From Seiridium cupressi (Eukaryota; Ascomycota; Sordariomycetes; Amphisphaeriales; Sporocadaceae): 64,000 nucleotides of DNA. The stretch spans positions 1 to 64,000 of the forward strand of contig JARVKI010000026.1 of assembly GCA_036674765.1 (NCBI GenBank). Reading direction: 5' to 3'. The stretch's first letter is position 1. Each line of letters begins with the position of its first letter. Below the pieces are notes generated by a model. That model searched no databases and was not told where the DNA came from. It worked only from the letters and a program-made list of their open reading frames with translations. This document shows, piece by piece, positions 12,429 through 24,062 of this stretch. Position numbers and translations under genes: made by a program.

Positions 12429-14024
12429 ATGGCACAATCTTCAGCAAGCAGCTCGCCGAATCCAGAAATGGCCGGACGAGAGGGCCAGCGCGAGGGCCAG
12501 GTCAGGGAATCAAGGACGGGGCGGATTCTTGGTCAGACCCGCGATCTGGCCTTGGCCGCTCCAGCAGGCCCCGTCCTCAGGCTGCCTCCAGGCGCCATAC
12601 CGCCGTCATCTCCGCCATTCCATTATAGCTCACCTGAGCCATTATCGACTCTCGCGCGGCAACCTGGCGGCCGAGAGATTATCCCTACCCCGGACCATAT
12701 TCCGGGAAGGCCCACCCGAGCCCAACCACCATCCCCTGCTTGTTCCTATACTTCCGCTACATCGCGCGGCCGGAACCCAAGTCCTGGTACCTCAGACGGA
12801 TCGTCGCCACGTTCAGCAGGCTGGGAACTTAGTAGCCTGGACCTCAGCGAGGAAGTGGCAGTGATCGCCACACAGGCTCAGGTCCACGGCGAAATTCTGC
12901 GGGCAGGAGCGGATCAGCCCGTGGTGACATCCCCGGACATGACGCGCCTTGAGCCTGCAGATGACAACGCAGTGCTCGCCTCGTCGGCCGAATTACTTGC
13001 AGTTGAAACGGGCTGGAAAGGGCAAGGAACGGACGTTGATGGTTCGATGCAAAGTAAATGCTCTTGTGTTACTCCCTACGATGATAGTTACGGAATTTTT
13101 TGTGATGGAAAACCCAACCTGGACCGGCTGCCAAATGAGATACTGATGCACATCTTGTGTCACCTCGAAGTCTGCGATCTCTTGGTCACGTCAAGGGTAT
13201 GTTTGTTCTCTGCTTCTGTGCCTGCATTGTGTGACGTGGTGGAAACCCGCGGTTCGCGTGACGGGGAGCTCTGGCACAGCCCTCTCTACTCCTCCTGTCG
13301 CATTCCTCCCTTTCTATCATTTCTTTTCGTTACGAGTCCGATCCGAGCCTTGTCCCGATTCCCTTGCGTTTTTGGGCTGCCGGCCAGCTGCCGTCCATGC
13401 CTTTAATCACTTCACTACAGTTGCTTTCGATATCGTCGCTGTTTCCCTCCATTCCAGAGTCACCAAGTTGGTTGAACCCATATGGGAAACGTCGGTTCGG
13501 CGATGATGATACGTAGACTAATCTCAAGCCAGATCAACCATCATCTCCGCAGCCTGTCTCTACAGCCAATTCTTCACCACTACCGACTTCGGCATGTCCG
13601 TCTGTCCCTCCCGTTCCTCCTCAAATCGCCATCACGTCCTTCCCTTGCGGATCTCGTCGCCCGCCACATATTCCTGACCCACACGACTCAGATTTCTCGG
13701 CGACTGGCCCGTAGTCTCGTAGCTATCCGGCTGTCCCGCCGTCTACCTTTGCGTCCATCGGCCGAGACGCTTGTGCAGCGAGGCGTGCTTCCGGGTGAGT
13801 GCGTCGAGGGCTCGGTGGCCCCTGGTCTTGTAGCCAAGAAGCGGGCCGTCGAGCGGGAGAGGCTGAAAGACGGCCTTCGTAGGTGGGTCGGCAGCCAGTG
13901 GAAAGGTGAGGTCCGTGAAAGGGGCGAGGGAGTAAGGAAATGGGAGGAGAGCAGAGGTGTAGGAAGGGTATGGAAGCTTAGACGGTTTTGGGAGCGTGTA
14001 AGCCGGAGTGGCGGTATCGAATGA
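12429..14024 (+). CDS. F-box protein with fungal Arg-rich C-terminal domain
   Basis: Two exons, 12429-13196 and 13533-14024, encode 419 residues. The first 225 residues are Ser/Pro/Gly-rich and probably disordered. An F-box follows at about residues 228-256 (LDRLPNEILMHILCHLEV...), which would bind Skp1 in an SCF ubiquitin ligase. The 336-nt intron falls directly inside the F-box after TSR; joining gives TSR-INHHLRSLSL, the expected continuation, and the acceptor has a GACTAAT branch sequence. The C-terminus is basic and conserved in style (SRRLARSLVAIRLSRRL, then an EGVRKWEE...WKLRRFWERV helix). The substrate is unknown. The start ATG is the first in frame; earlier sequence is open without ATG. 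Confidence 0.75.
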
Positions 14025-15007
14025 GCTTGTAGGATAAGTGAGCTAACATATAGGAACGTGTTTCGAGCCTTGGATAGGTATTGTATTTTGCGATGTAAAT
14101 TTCGAATAGCTTGACATGAGAATGATGCCCTTTAAGTCAGCATAAATCTGTGGTGTGATCAAGCAACTCAATTGCCTTCAGCTAATGCAGTTGGTTATCA
14201 CGTTCATACTCCCATTGAATACTAACATTTGTAAAGATAACAGTCCCTTGCAAATGTATAACCGTAGTTGCTCAGCAACTAACTAGTATTAATTTTCATG
14301 GCCAGTCAAGCGAAACACGGTTATCCTCTAGCAGCATCAGGTTCCTCACGGCCAAAGACCCATCACACTATGTGTCGCCATTTATATAGCATGCTAATTG
14401 CGTTAAAAGTTTCACAGAATTTCTTCATCCAGTAGGATCTTATGTCACCGCGATCTATTCTGGATCGCCGTTGCTCAACGTATGGCTGCTGCGCACTGAA
14501 ACCACACCAGCAACGCCAAGGCCGTCGTATTTCGCGTTCAAACGGACGACGGGCGCCGAGCTGATACATCAGACAGCTAGTTAGTCTGTATGGCTTAGGA
14601 CGTCAGACAGACTCATGTATTCGTCCTCTGAAGTCTATCGCAAGTAAAGAGGAGCCAGCTAGCTCAATTAGATCACTAGAGTTGGTTATTTCGAAAGCCC
14701 AAGACTGATGCCGTTACTACCATTCATAGGCAGTGCTCGCATTCCTTGTACTTTTTTTTTTTTTTTTTTTTTCTTCTTTCTCAATCAGGAAGCCTTATGC
14801 ACGTCCAGAACGAGAGGTACGATGGGATGCAAGGGCGCGAGATACTCATGAGGGATGATTCACGTGTTCAACGAGAGCCATAGACAATAGAGTGTGGCCC
14901 ATCAAGTCTACATATACAAAGAGACACAATTTCTTCGCGGTGGCATGGAGTGACGACAACCTCTAGACTTTTCAAATTGGTGCACTTCTCTACTAGCTAG
15001 ACCAGCT
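14025..15007. other. Intergenic, no supported gene
   Basis: Moderately AT-rich, with a 21-base T run at 14752-14772. It holds the 3' flank of the F-box gene and the former promoter of the dead beta-lactamase-family gene. Confidence 0.5.
14752..14772. repeat. Poly-T tract
   Basis: Uninterrupted run of 21 T upstream of the beta-lactamase-family pseudogene. No flanking duplication was recognised, so I regard it as simple sequence. Confidence 0.9.
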
Positions 15008-16880
15008 ATACGTACCATCTCAATTTTAGCACTCCTTCCTTCTCGGCAGCGCAGCCTCGCTCGATTGCCGCCACCTGGCCCCACCAGGCCCCAACCGCGA
15101 GATATCTCTGGCCATGAACTCGCCATCCAGGTCATAGTCGATCTGACAACATCCCTCGATTTAGCACTAGACGGCACAATCTCGGCCGGTTGGCCCGTCG
15201 AGGACGCGTCCTTCTCTATGAGACTCATCACATGGGATCAGCTAGAGGGGGCTGTTCCGGCTTGGGAGTACCACTACCTTGCCCCGAATGACACCAACGG
15301 CACCAAGAACCTTACCAGAGACTCGCAGTATATGCTTGAGCTAAATAGCCCCATCACTGACTATACATCTGTGCTGAAGAACGATTCCAGCTTGATCTCG
15401 TGGGCGGATACAACACTGGGGCAGCTTGCAAGTCAGGTCGCTGGGATTCCGCCGAACCGTAAGCCTACTGTTTGCTGCTATCTGTGCAGAGCTTCAAGAG
15501 CTTATTGAACGAACAGATGGGTTCTCGGAGTATTACTATTTGAAGGATATCATCTTTGTCGCCCTGGGCTTTTCTCCGTTGCCAGATAGCGCCTACCCGC
15601 AGTGCGGCGTCATCGGACTGAATGGAACCTGCACAAGGGATAGTGAGTCGCCACAGTTGTAGTGACTTACCTGTAGAAACATCGCAGAGTTTCTACAGGA
15701 CTTTTGCAATCTAACCCGACCGCGGTCCGGAGTCCCGACCAATGTATTTCAACATTGCGTTCGCGTTGATTGCGTACGCCAGTTAGGAAAAGACGGGCGA
15801 GAATTACATAAAACTTCTACAACACCTGGTGACCGAGCCACTTGGGCTTTCCGATACGACGGCCGGTCGCGGAGACAACAGCAAGGCAGTTATCCCGCCG
15901 ATTGACAACTCTTGGGGGACTAATTATGGAGAGAATGCGTTGTAAACACAGTCTCTTAATAAAAATGCATCAGAATCGTAAGCAGGCTGATGAGCGAAAT
16001 AGTGGTGGTTTTAGTGTTCACGCTCTCAGATCTCTCTATCTTCATCCAAGCCATCCCAGATCACTCGATCCTAGACACCGAGACCGAAGTCCTACAATGG
16101 CTGAAACCAAGTTCAGTCACTAGTTACCTCCAACTCTCTCGTGGGCATGCCATGGGAGGAAGATATACCGAATCTGACGCCAGAACATCCCCATATCGTC
16201 GACATCTACGCCAAGGGAGGTGGCGCCTACGGCTACCAATCACACATAGCCGCGATAGATGAGTACGGGGTAGCCGTGAGGGTTTTGACGGCAGTATCGC
16301 CAAAGTCCGCGAATATCATCTATCTACGTTACAGCTCTATCAACTCTTGTTCCTGCTATCGATAAGATAGCTCGTGACCAGGCGATCAAGTATACGAGTA
16401 CGTTTGTGGGACACAGCGCCAAGAATAACAGGTTCAATGCCACCGTGACCCAGGATAGAGACACCCTAATACTGACGGGTCTGGTACGTGATGGCACGCA
16501 TATCCTCGCTTCAGTACGTGAGATACTGCTGGAGCAATTGTTCTCTTTTCAGACGTCGTTCCTTCGCAAGCCCGATTGTATCATGTAGACGTCCGAAGAC
16601 CCTCGACACTCACGTTGTCCGGCGGAACGCAGAGAAGCGTGGTCATAGAGGATTGGCGAGTTGACTGGGAGTTTGCATCCAGCCAAATTCAGAGTTGCCT
16701 GGTGCAGGCTTGACTTCGAGGGGTCGTCTGACATGGACATTGGCTGATTGGATCCATTACGGGTCCGAGCCAATCGACAGAGTTGCGTTCGTGTTTGTTG
16801 CAAGCGAACGACAAGTGATAGGCAGGGAGGTACCATTCCTCTGGATGGGCGTTTTGGCAGGGATGGGAGATGGGCAATGA
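15008..16880 (+). pseudogene. Decayed secreted beta-lactamase/penicillin-binding-protein family gene
   Basis: Pieces in all three frames line up in order with the fungal secreted serine beta-lactamase-like (esterase-type) family: VEDASFSMRLITWDQ, VPAWEYHYLAPND, LISWADTTLGQLASQVAGIPPN, YPQCGVIGLNGTCTRD, GLSDTTAGRGDNSKAVIPP, LTPEHPHIVDIYAKGGGAYG, LTWTLADWIHYGSEPIDRV. Two old introns are still readable (15459-15516, and one from about 15642). Damage: the expected start reads ATA (15008), a frame break lies in the signal-peptide region, a TAG is at 15784-15786, a TAA follows the VIPPIDNSWG block, and further frame changes fall near 15990, 16130 and 16350. Between DSQY and SPITDY about 16 residues are missing, including the SxxK nucleophile motif. 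It cannot make an active enzyme. Confidence 0.85.
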
Positions 16881-16976
16881 AGAGTGAACCAGTCTAAGCA
16901 AGCCAAAAGTAGATTCTTGCTCACCTGTACCATATTGCAACCAGAGCAGTCTAAGTAGCAGATCTAGCCGCGGTCT

Positions 16977-18314
16977 TCATTCATCTCCCATGGCAAACTT
17001 GCGAGCCACCCATGCAGAGCCGTATTCCTCGTACTCCTGTTTGGTGACACATAGCGAGCTGATTGACTCATGTTTCGCCAAATTAGCAGCCCCTGTGTAT
17101 GTACTCGTGATAGGATCAGCTGGACGCGCGACCCTTACTATGCATTCGTCGGGAACAAGCTGGTTGATCTCTTGTTGTAGGCGTTGGATGAAACCATCGA
17201 ATAGAGCATTGCCTCCAACTACAATGACGTTGGCAAGAAATCCCGGCCAGAGACCAACGGGTAAGACCTGCAGAGATTCTAACACCAGGTTGGCAATGCC
17301 CGACTGACGAAGGCCGATATCTGCCGGGTGGAAAAGCAGTTCGGGAACAGTGAAACGTTCGTTCCGCAGGGTCAACACATCTTCATTCGCTTCCCCTGCG
17401 CGCCCCGCAAGCCTCTTGGCCCTGGAGACCTGGGAAGGGTCATAATCACGCACGACGCCTTTCGATCTGGCATGATAGTCTGGCAGCACATAGTCCTTCG
17501 CTACACCGGCGCCTGTCAGGAAGTCTTCTCTCCGTTCGCCTCTTGTGCCCTTCCAAGTCTTCTCAAGATCCCCTTTAAAGTCCAGCGACACGTAACAGGC
17601 CTGCTCTTTCATCTCATTCACGATGTAGGTGTCGTTGCGCATGTCGTAGTGTCTAAGTGATAACAGACGTGTCAAGTAGTTCGTCATGAGCTTTCCGCCC
17701 ACATCGAGGCGCCTGATAGCAGGGTGGATCGGACGGCCTCGAAGCAGAGGCGTCACGGTGGTATGCGAATAGCCCGAATCGATCAGCATCATGATCTCGA
17801 CTGGCAGCTGGACCACCGTATCGGGAACCCGGGGAGTGCGCAGGATAGCCTGAATATCATGGTAGGCGTTGAAAGAAGGACCGTTGCCACGGTAGTAGCT
17901 AGCGAACCCAAACTCTTCAAACACCATCTGGTCCGTATTTGTCTGTAGCACCGGTAGAGAGCTGGACGGTTCGGCAAGTATGAGTCTGCTCTCGGGCGGA
18001 TCACAGTGCTGGGGAGCATTGTCTTCCATGAATTCGTGCTCCCAAATGGCACTCTGAGCTTCCCAGTTCACCACGAATCCCTTCTCGACCGGCCGCCGGA
18101 ACGCGACCTCGCCAAAGTCCTTGCACTTTTCCAGCTCCGACCCGACGTAAACTTTGCGGTCGCCATCGCGTGCGATGCAGTTCGGGATAACTCGGGGCTC
18201 ATCTATCGCGTCTTCGGTAACAAAACCCGCCTTGATCGTGAACGCGCCATTGTCAAGGACCAACGTTTTGGAGGGTGGTGGTGGACGAGAAGTCTTGGAT
18301 TTGCGCGGGGCCAT
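16977..18314 (-). CDS. arp6: Actin-related protein Arp6 (SWR1 complex)
   Basis: Single exon, 445 residues, the usual length. A Pro-rich N-terminus leads into the actin phosphate-1 motif (LVLDNGAFTIKAGF, residues about 18-31). The phosphate-2 region is MMLIDSGYSHTTVTP and the adenosine motif VIVVGGNALFDGF; the tail is KQEYEEYGSAWVARKF, the conserved actin-fold C-terminus. The pattern of insertions and the VIPNCIARD and YVGSEL segments fit Arp6 rather than actin or Arp4. In the nucleus Arp6 joins Swc2/Swc6 in the SWR1 remodeller that places histone H2A.Z in chromatin. The gene shows no damage. It ends about 100 bp from the dead beta-lactamase-family gene, tail to tail. Confidence 0.92.
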   Translation of the reverse strand: MAPRKSKTSRPPPPSKTLVLDNGAFTIKAGFVTEDAIDEPRVIPNCIARDGDRKVYVGSELEKCKDFGEVAFRRPVEKGFVVNWEAQSAIWEHEFMEDNAPQHCDPPESRLILAEPSSSLPVLQTNTDQMVFEEFGFASYYRGNGPSFNAYHDIQAILRTPRVPDTVVQLPVEIMMLIDSGYSHTTVTPLLRGRPIHPAIRRLDVGGKLMTNYLTRLLSLRHYDMRNDTYIVNEMKEQACYVSLDFKGDLEKTWKGTRGERREDFLTGAGVAKDYVLPDYHARSKGVVRDYDPSQVSRAKRLAGRAGEANEDVLTLRNERFTVPELLFHPADIGLRQSGIANLVLESLQVLPVGLWPGFLANVIVVGGNALFDGFIQRLQQEINQLVPDECIVRVARPADPITSTYTGAANLAKHESISSLCVTKQEYEEYGSAWVARKFAMGDE

Positions 18315-19991
18315 GACAGTACGTTGGCCAAGGTGGTGGGCGGATTTCGGGGTCGATTGTACTGAAGGGCTTGTGCCTGGCCAGTTGACCGGAGCACGGT
18401 CGTAGAGATCGTAGAGCGTTCGTTGAGTGTATATGTCACGTTGTGAAAGAAGCGAGCTCTGAGAAAGTTGAGCTCTTTAACGCTTCCGAAGTGCACACTG
18501 GTACCCTGCATTGCAGCTAGCTGTTGGAACTTTATTGCGGGGCGATCCTTTGAGGTCAATGTACCTCAAGCTACGTAGTTACATGTAATTTACGTACATT
18601 GATAGTACATACTGTAATATCCACTAGTTAGCACATACCTTGTTCACTATGTATAACCAACTACCCCATAGATCATTATGGCATTAATCTGTAATACACA
18701 TAAGAGACACCCTACTCCGGTTGGTACATTAAGCAATACATATAAATATGGCTCTTAAATTGCCCGTCCCTCAACATTATGAGAACTAGCGGCGTGTTCA
18801 ACTAAGCTAGGGAGCTGAGAGTTGTTCTCACACCTTCATACAGGCAGACAAGCGACATAAAGGACAAAATGTCGATTCGTACGAGAGGAGTAGGGTATGA
18901 GTCACCAATCCTATGTGAACAAGCCAATTGCGTCATCAGCACCAACGTTCGAAGCCTAAGCTGTCCATATTCCCATTTTCAGCACTGAACCTCGGCGCGT
19001 GATGGAGAATGGGCAAACCCATCGAGGAGAGTGTTGTCCAATGCAAAGTTCCAACCCAGCAGGTTTACTTATTCCGAGCTTACACGCAACCGCTAGTCGT
19101 TTGACGCCACTAATCGTTCTAGGGACTCATTCTCTCAAGCTTCATTGTCAGAACTCAGAAGCCCGGCAATGAGTGTTACTAGGTCGAAAGAGGCGAAATG
19201 GAGACCAGATTGCTTGAGAGAGACATGCTTGACGGAAGGTTTGTTTTGAGATGTAACCCTTTGCGATGTTGTCGTGCTTGTTCAACATGCTCTTTATCAT
19301 TGTCAAAGGACTCCATAGACTGCATCCTTAGTGGATTCAATACAACTCTCGAATTCGGCGGCCACGAGCAGAGCACCCTGTCGAGCAATTAGGCAAGCAA
19401 GCCACTTCCATGATTGGGAAACTTACAGTCGCACAGGGTTTGCGTCGAGCCCTCGTAGTGTACGATGCAATATCCGCCCTGAACACGTTAGCAACGGCAT
19501 CACTTCTTGCTCCTCAGATTATGCTTACACCACAACCTCGGCACCGCAGCTGGGTTTCTGCTATACAATCGAGACAATTTGTCTGGCCTGCAGAATTTGG
19601 ATGTCAGCGCTTTCTTTAGGGGTGTGCTTCTCTAGTAATTGCGAGCTGAAGTTCGATTTTCAGGAGTGAAGAACCAAAGATAGATAGCTTTGCCTCCTGA
19701 ATGACGCTGGGAACGACTTTAGGAGATAGAAGAACACAGCTAGAAAACTTACATTCCCAGCAATCACGTTTGATCTTCGGGGTCTGATATCCAAGCGTTA
19801 GCATGCATTCGTAAAATCGCGAGTGAATATGATCAAGATGATCTATCAGGGGTCTCGCCGCATACAATTCTGGGATGATCCAAGACAACAACACTGCTAC
19901 CAGGTGCTGTCTCTTTTCGTCCCTACATTGGTCGTGAGGGTGTAGGACAAGTATCGAGTATGGAAATATTCCTAGGAGAGTTCTTCGTGTC
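18315..19991. other. Intergenic, no supported gene
   Basis: AT-rich around 18560-18800. Some small frames occur at 19200-19980 on both strands with no domain. It holds the promoter of arp6 and the 3' flank of the second F-box-like gene. Confidence 0.5.
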
Positions 19992-21369
19992 TCATGTCTT
20001 GCATCTGATACAACAACCCATCCGTACCTTGATTTTGGGAGGTTCCATCTCGGCCATTTCGTGATCGGCCAAACCACTTGTGTCCTGCACTATGTGAACA
20101 TGTTGTGATGTATGCACTTCAGGGTGGGCAGGGGCCTGATAACAAGACTCGCACCACCATTCCAGGCAGCTAAAGCAGAAACGGTCCCGTATGCAGTCCC
20201 AGCATCGGGGGACGAATTTAGGCTTTCCTTCGCCGTCAGAAGTGCTCATCTGAGGCCGACTAGCAGTCTTGACGTTCGAAGAATGCAGGGGAACTGGTGT
20301 CAGCAGGGGCAGTTGTTCTGGGGGTGATTCGCCGTAGGTAGTGAAGCCTTCGGGAGCGCAACCGCATGTAGCACATCCTCCAAGGGCGAAAGCCGCAACA
20401 CTCCACGGATGCTGCGCGCCAGGTACGCTGGGAACGGGCACTTTACCAAAGGCAGGGGAGTTTTGGTGACGTGGTCCGGTGCAAAGAGGAGCATCAAATT
20501 GAATTGCGCTCCGGCAATCAAGCACGGTCTCGGCCCAACCTTCCGCAATGGGTTTGTTGATCATCTTTCCCCTCTGATAGTACCACTCATCTCTCTCAGC
20601 TTTGATAGCCTCTTTCAAGGCGTTGCTCGACTTGTGGTTCCAGTTAATGCTAATGCTAGCACTTGCCACTGAAGGTGTGGATGCGGTTGAGGAAGAAGCC
20701 GAGCTCATAGCTGGAAGTGCTGGGAGATCCTTCTTTCCAAATATATAAAGGCCCTTCAGACGCGGCGTACCATCTGGTCGACTGGGACGACAGGCAAATC
20801 GCAGAGACTGCATTAGCCTGAGAAGCAGCTCTGAACATTAGCGCCCAGACAAGAAGGACCAAGGTGTTGACTAACCTGCGCTCGTTCATGTTTTTGGTCT
20901 CGCGAATCGAGAGGATCCGAACTTGGAACCTTGGATCAACGAGGATGTCATTGACCAGGTCGGCTGTTACAGAAAGCCCGTCGAGAACAAGTGTTTGCAC
21001 ATCTTGCAGTATGTTTAGGCGTCCAAGATTGTAGAATATGCCCCTCAGGGGACCGGAGTAGAACTCATCTTCTGTGAGATTCTCGTCCAGCTGCACATTG
21101 CGCCAGATTTCGCCGCCATGGTCTATCCCTGGAACATCGAACTGGGCAGTCTTGACACTGGTAAGGTCGACGTGTCGGAAAACGCCTGGTGTATGGTATA
21201 GGAGAGCGCGAAGATCTTTCGAGGTAGCTGCAAGGTCGAGAAGGGCGGATATCGGGAGGAGTGGAACGGTTTCGTGGAGTATCAGATTGTTGGACAGCAA
21301 ATCAGGTAGACTCGAGTTAGATGACTCGGACAAATCGCGCGCGTTATGATGTAAGGGCCCTGATGCCAT
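19992..21369 (-). CDS. F-box-like protein with C-terminal Cys-rich module
   Basis: Exons 21369-20876 and 20817-19992 (58-nt intron, GTTAGT...CTAATG...CAG) give 439 residues. Residues about 24-70 read as an F-box (NLILHETVPLLPISALLDLAATSKDLRALL...). The middle part has leucine-rich segments (LQDVQTLVLDGLSV) followed by RILSIRETKNMNERRLMQSLRFACRP. The C-terminal part is Cys-rich (CATCGCAPEG, then CWDCIRDRFCFSCLEWWCESC and a closing MGCCIRCKT), likely binding zinc. Related fungal proteins are often labelled F-box or ubiquitin-degradation proteins, and an SCF adaptor role is the simplest inference; the target is unknown. The closing KVRMGCC motif supports reading straight to the stop rather than through another intron. 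Confidence 0.75.
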
Positions 21370-24062
21370 TACATGCAGTTGCCGGCCGTTCTGAGGGTGG
21401 TGGCGTCGGGAACTTGGTCTGTTAAGTGGGATAGCAGTCCCAAGTGCCGGAGTCCGGGGTAAGGTGGATATACGGTAGCGAGGATGACGATCGGTGATTA
21501 GGATAGCTCAAGGCAGGCTAATTAGTGAGAGATCAACGACAAGAGCACAGCTCCTGCCCGGAACGACTCGGGGTGGGAAACAGAAGATATAAATGCGCGT
21601 TGAATACTGGGCGAGTTCAGAACTGGTTTGCAGAGGGATGGAGCAAAGGACCCTGAAAGAGAGTGGTGACTCTGTCGCAACCAAATAGTCGGTCGAGGAT
21701 GATCAGATCAACGACAGGGAGCTGACAGACTCCGGGCACCGGGGGCCGGGTAAGATACACCCCCACCTAATTAGGCGATGGGGCGGGTTCCAGAGCTAAG
21801 ATTATAGCTGCAGAAAGGGCATCCCTGCCCTGCTCCTACATTGTACATGTGCCCCATACGTTGAGTTTGGGGGGGAGGCGCGCGTGAGGGACTCGTTGAT
21901 CTTCCTTTTCGAGACTGCTCAAACATTAGGATCGCTGCATTATCGGAGCGTTCTGGCTGCATGGGGAAGCGCCTTCACCTGACCTTGATGTCCCAATACT
22001 TGGCACTATCGCAGCCACTCGTTCTGCCGGCCATTCCACGGAGCAGCTGGCGACCACCGTGTTTCTCGGCGTTACAATGCACGTCCCGTCGAGTCTCAAG
22101 ACAAGAGGCCGCAACGGCTTGGCTGCCACGGGACAAGAAGGACGAATGGTGATCTCAATAATGGGCGCGTTCGGACTGTTTCTCTATTTGACTTGGCAGG
22201 TAATAGACCCTCGTATAGAGTTGCAGCCGCTATTAGCGCACGTCGGAGAGCGACCGGGCCACGCCAACGACATGGTAGGCGTCTCTTAAGGTACACATGT
22301 ATGTCAGACGGGAATGCGGTGCCAAGTCATCTGAGCGATCTCTCCAAACGGCATAAGCAGGCACCTCCCCGCTACACCTCCACCCTCATTGCTCTCGAAG
22401 CTTATCAATCGTAATGACAGATGGTATGGTCGTTGCATTGTACTGTATTGACAGTCTGCCAGGTAGAAATGCGCTCAAGGCATTTTAAAGATCCAATCTA
22501 TAGTGGTGCACCCCATAGCGCCGTATCATGAAACGGATAAGGCTAAGTGCCCGAAATAGGGGTGATTTCTATCTGGCATAGTTACATGTACTTTTAATAG
22601 ATACACAAGTCATTATATCTGGGTTGAACACCGCCGACCTCGAAAAGTCACCGAGAGTGGGGATAGTCCAATATCCTGCCTTTCAAACATTAAATCCATG
22701 GACATGCGAGACTGCCCTTCAAACTGAAAATACCTTGTGCACCAGGGCATTCTTATTCTAATTCTTAATTGCATATATCGGTCCTGGCGATCAGTTTGTG
22801 GCCGTGAGTTACAACTTGCCCACCAGCCACTTGTAACTAGTGCTATTCAGGAGCACTCATGGCTGACGGGGTGGTCTGTGCACCGCGTTCAAGACGCGTT
22901 CCTAGAATTTTCTTTCCGAGATCTGTTTGCCGCCTCAGCATTGCAACTCTCACATGTTTTCCTTTTCTTTCATCAACGACATCGACCAGCCATCCATACA
23001 ACCAACCACAGGTAAGCCACTGCTGTTTTCATTGTTCAATTTTGTTCTTCCTATGATTCAACACTTTCCTAATTCGCAGTTTCCACGTTAGCCGTCGCCT
23101 CGAGCCTTTAGACGTGCAGTGAACGCAAAAATTATATGCCTAATCCTTGGATGTATGATTGAAGAAAACGTGCTCATATCGCAGTTCACTTTCTCTGTGG
23201 GAATAATTGCTGACTGTCTCCCTACTTCAGATTCCAAAGATTGCCAAAGGTTCTTGATCTCGAGATGGATATCTATGGTGCGGACCGAGGCTCATGTTGT
23301 CGCTCGCACATCATGCCTCTGAAGGAGTGCCTAGGTAAGGGCAGCGTCGACACATGCCTTGTAGATATCATGGATTCCTGCCTCATCCTGAAATGTTGGG
23401 TGTCCGTAGGACGTAGTACATATTCCAGAAGAATAATTCAAGCACTTTTAGTCGTTCACTCCCACGTTCATTCCCGCGTCCAGTGACCGCATGTTGGAAC
23501 TCGACATGAGTGGTGAGAGCACAATTTGCCTGTGTTTGCCTGTATTTGCCTATACACTAGAATTGAGACAGACTATCAAGTCATTGTCTGACTATCCCTG
23601 GCAGGTGTTCAAGAACAAAGATGTACTAGAGTATACAGAGGTTATCGCGGCCTCGGAATTGAGTGCACAGCAGCTAACTTTGGATAATGACTCGCCGGAC
23701 TTTACTCGGTCTTAACCTCCAGCTTAGCGCCTTGCCTTCTGGCGCGACAAATGATGACCAAGACGTCATGGCCATAGAAGACTTGAGAAACTCACCATAG
23801 AATCGCTGACTGATGCTAAGATTCACAGGCATTGTTCGCCTCAATCATGGCTGATGTTTGATAGAGTTAATCGCGTTTGGTATAATGCCATGCTAGAAGA
23901 ACCAAGTTGCAAACCCTCTCTCGATTTCTGTATGTTTATGGGGGCCATCCCACCTCGGCCGCCGACCCGCAATCCGATAAAGACAGTTACGTCGCATACT
24001 TCTGCGATTCTCCATCCCATATTGTCGCACAAGTTACGCACCCTTCAACAGTACCAGCGGCC
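21370..24062. other. Intergenic, no supported gene
   Basis: Contains an exon-like stretch at about 23220-23715 with plausible splice signals (for example CCTACTTCAG, CCTGGCAG) but no continuous recognisable protein. It may be the long 5' leader of the Ufd1-like gene or a non-coding transcript. A short degenerate TTTGCCTGT repeat lies near 23526-23550. Confidence 0.4.

Noticed and set aside
16690..16880. Stand-alone small gene (61 codons)
   Set aside because: It is the last block of the beta-lactamase-family pseudogene (LTWTLADWIHYGSEP...).
23220..23715. Possible multi-exon gene upstream of the Ufd1-like gene
   Set aside because: Splice-like signals exist, but joined pieces give no coherent or recognisable protein; could equally be untranslated leader.
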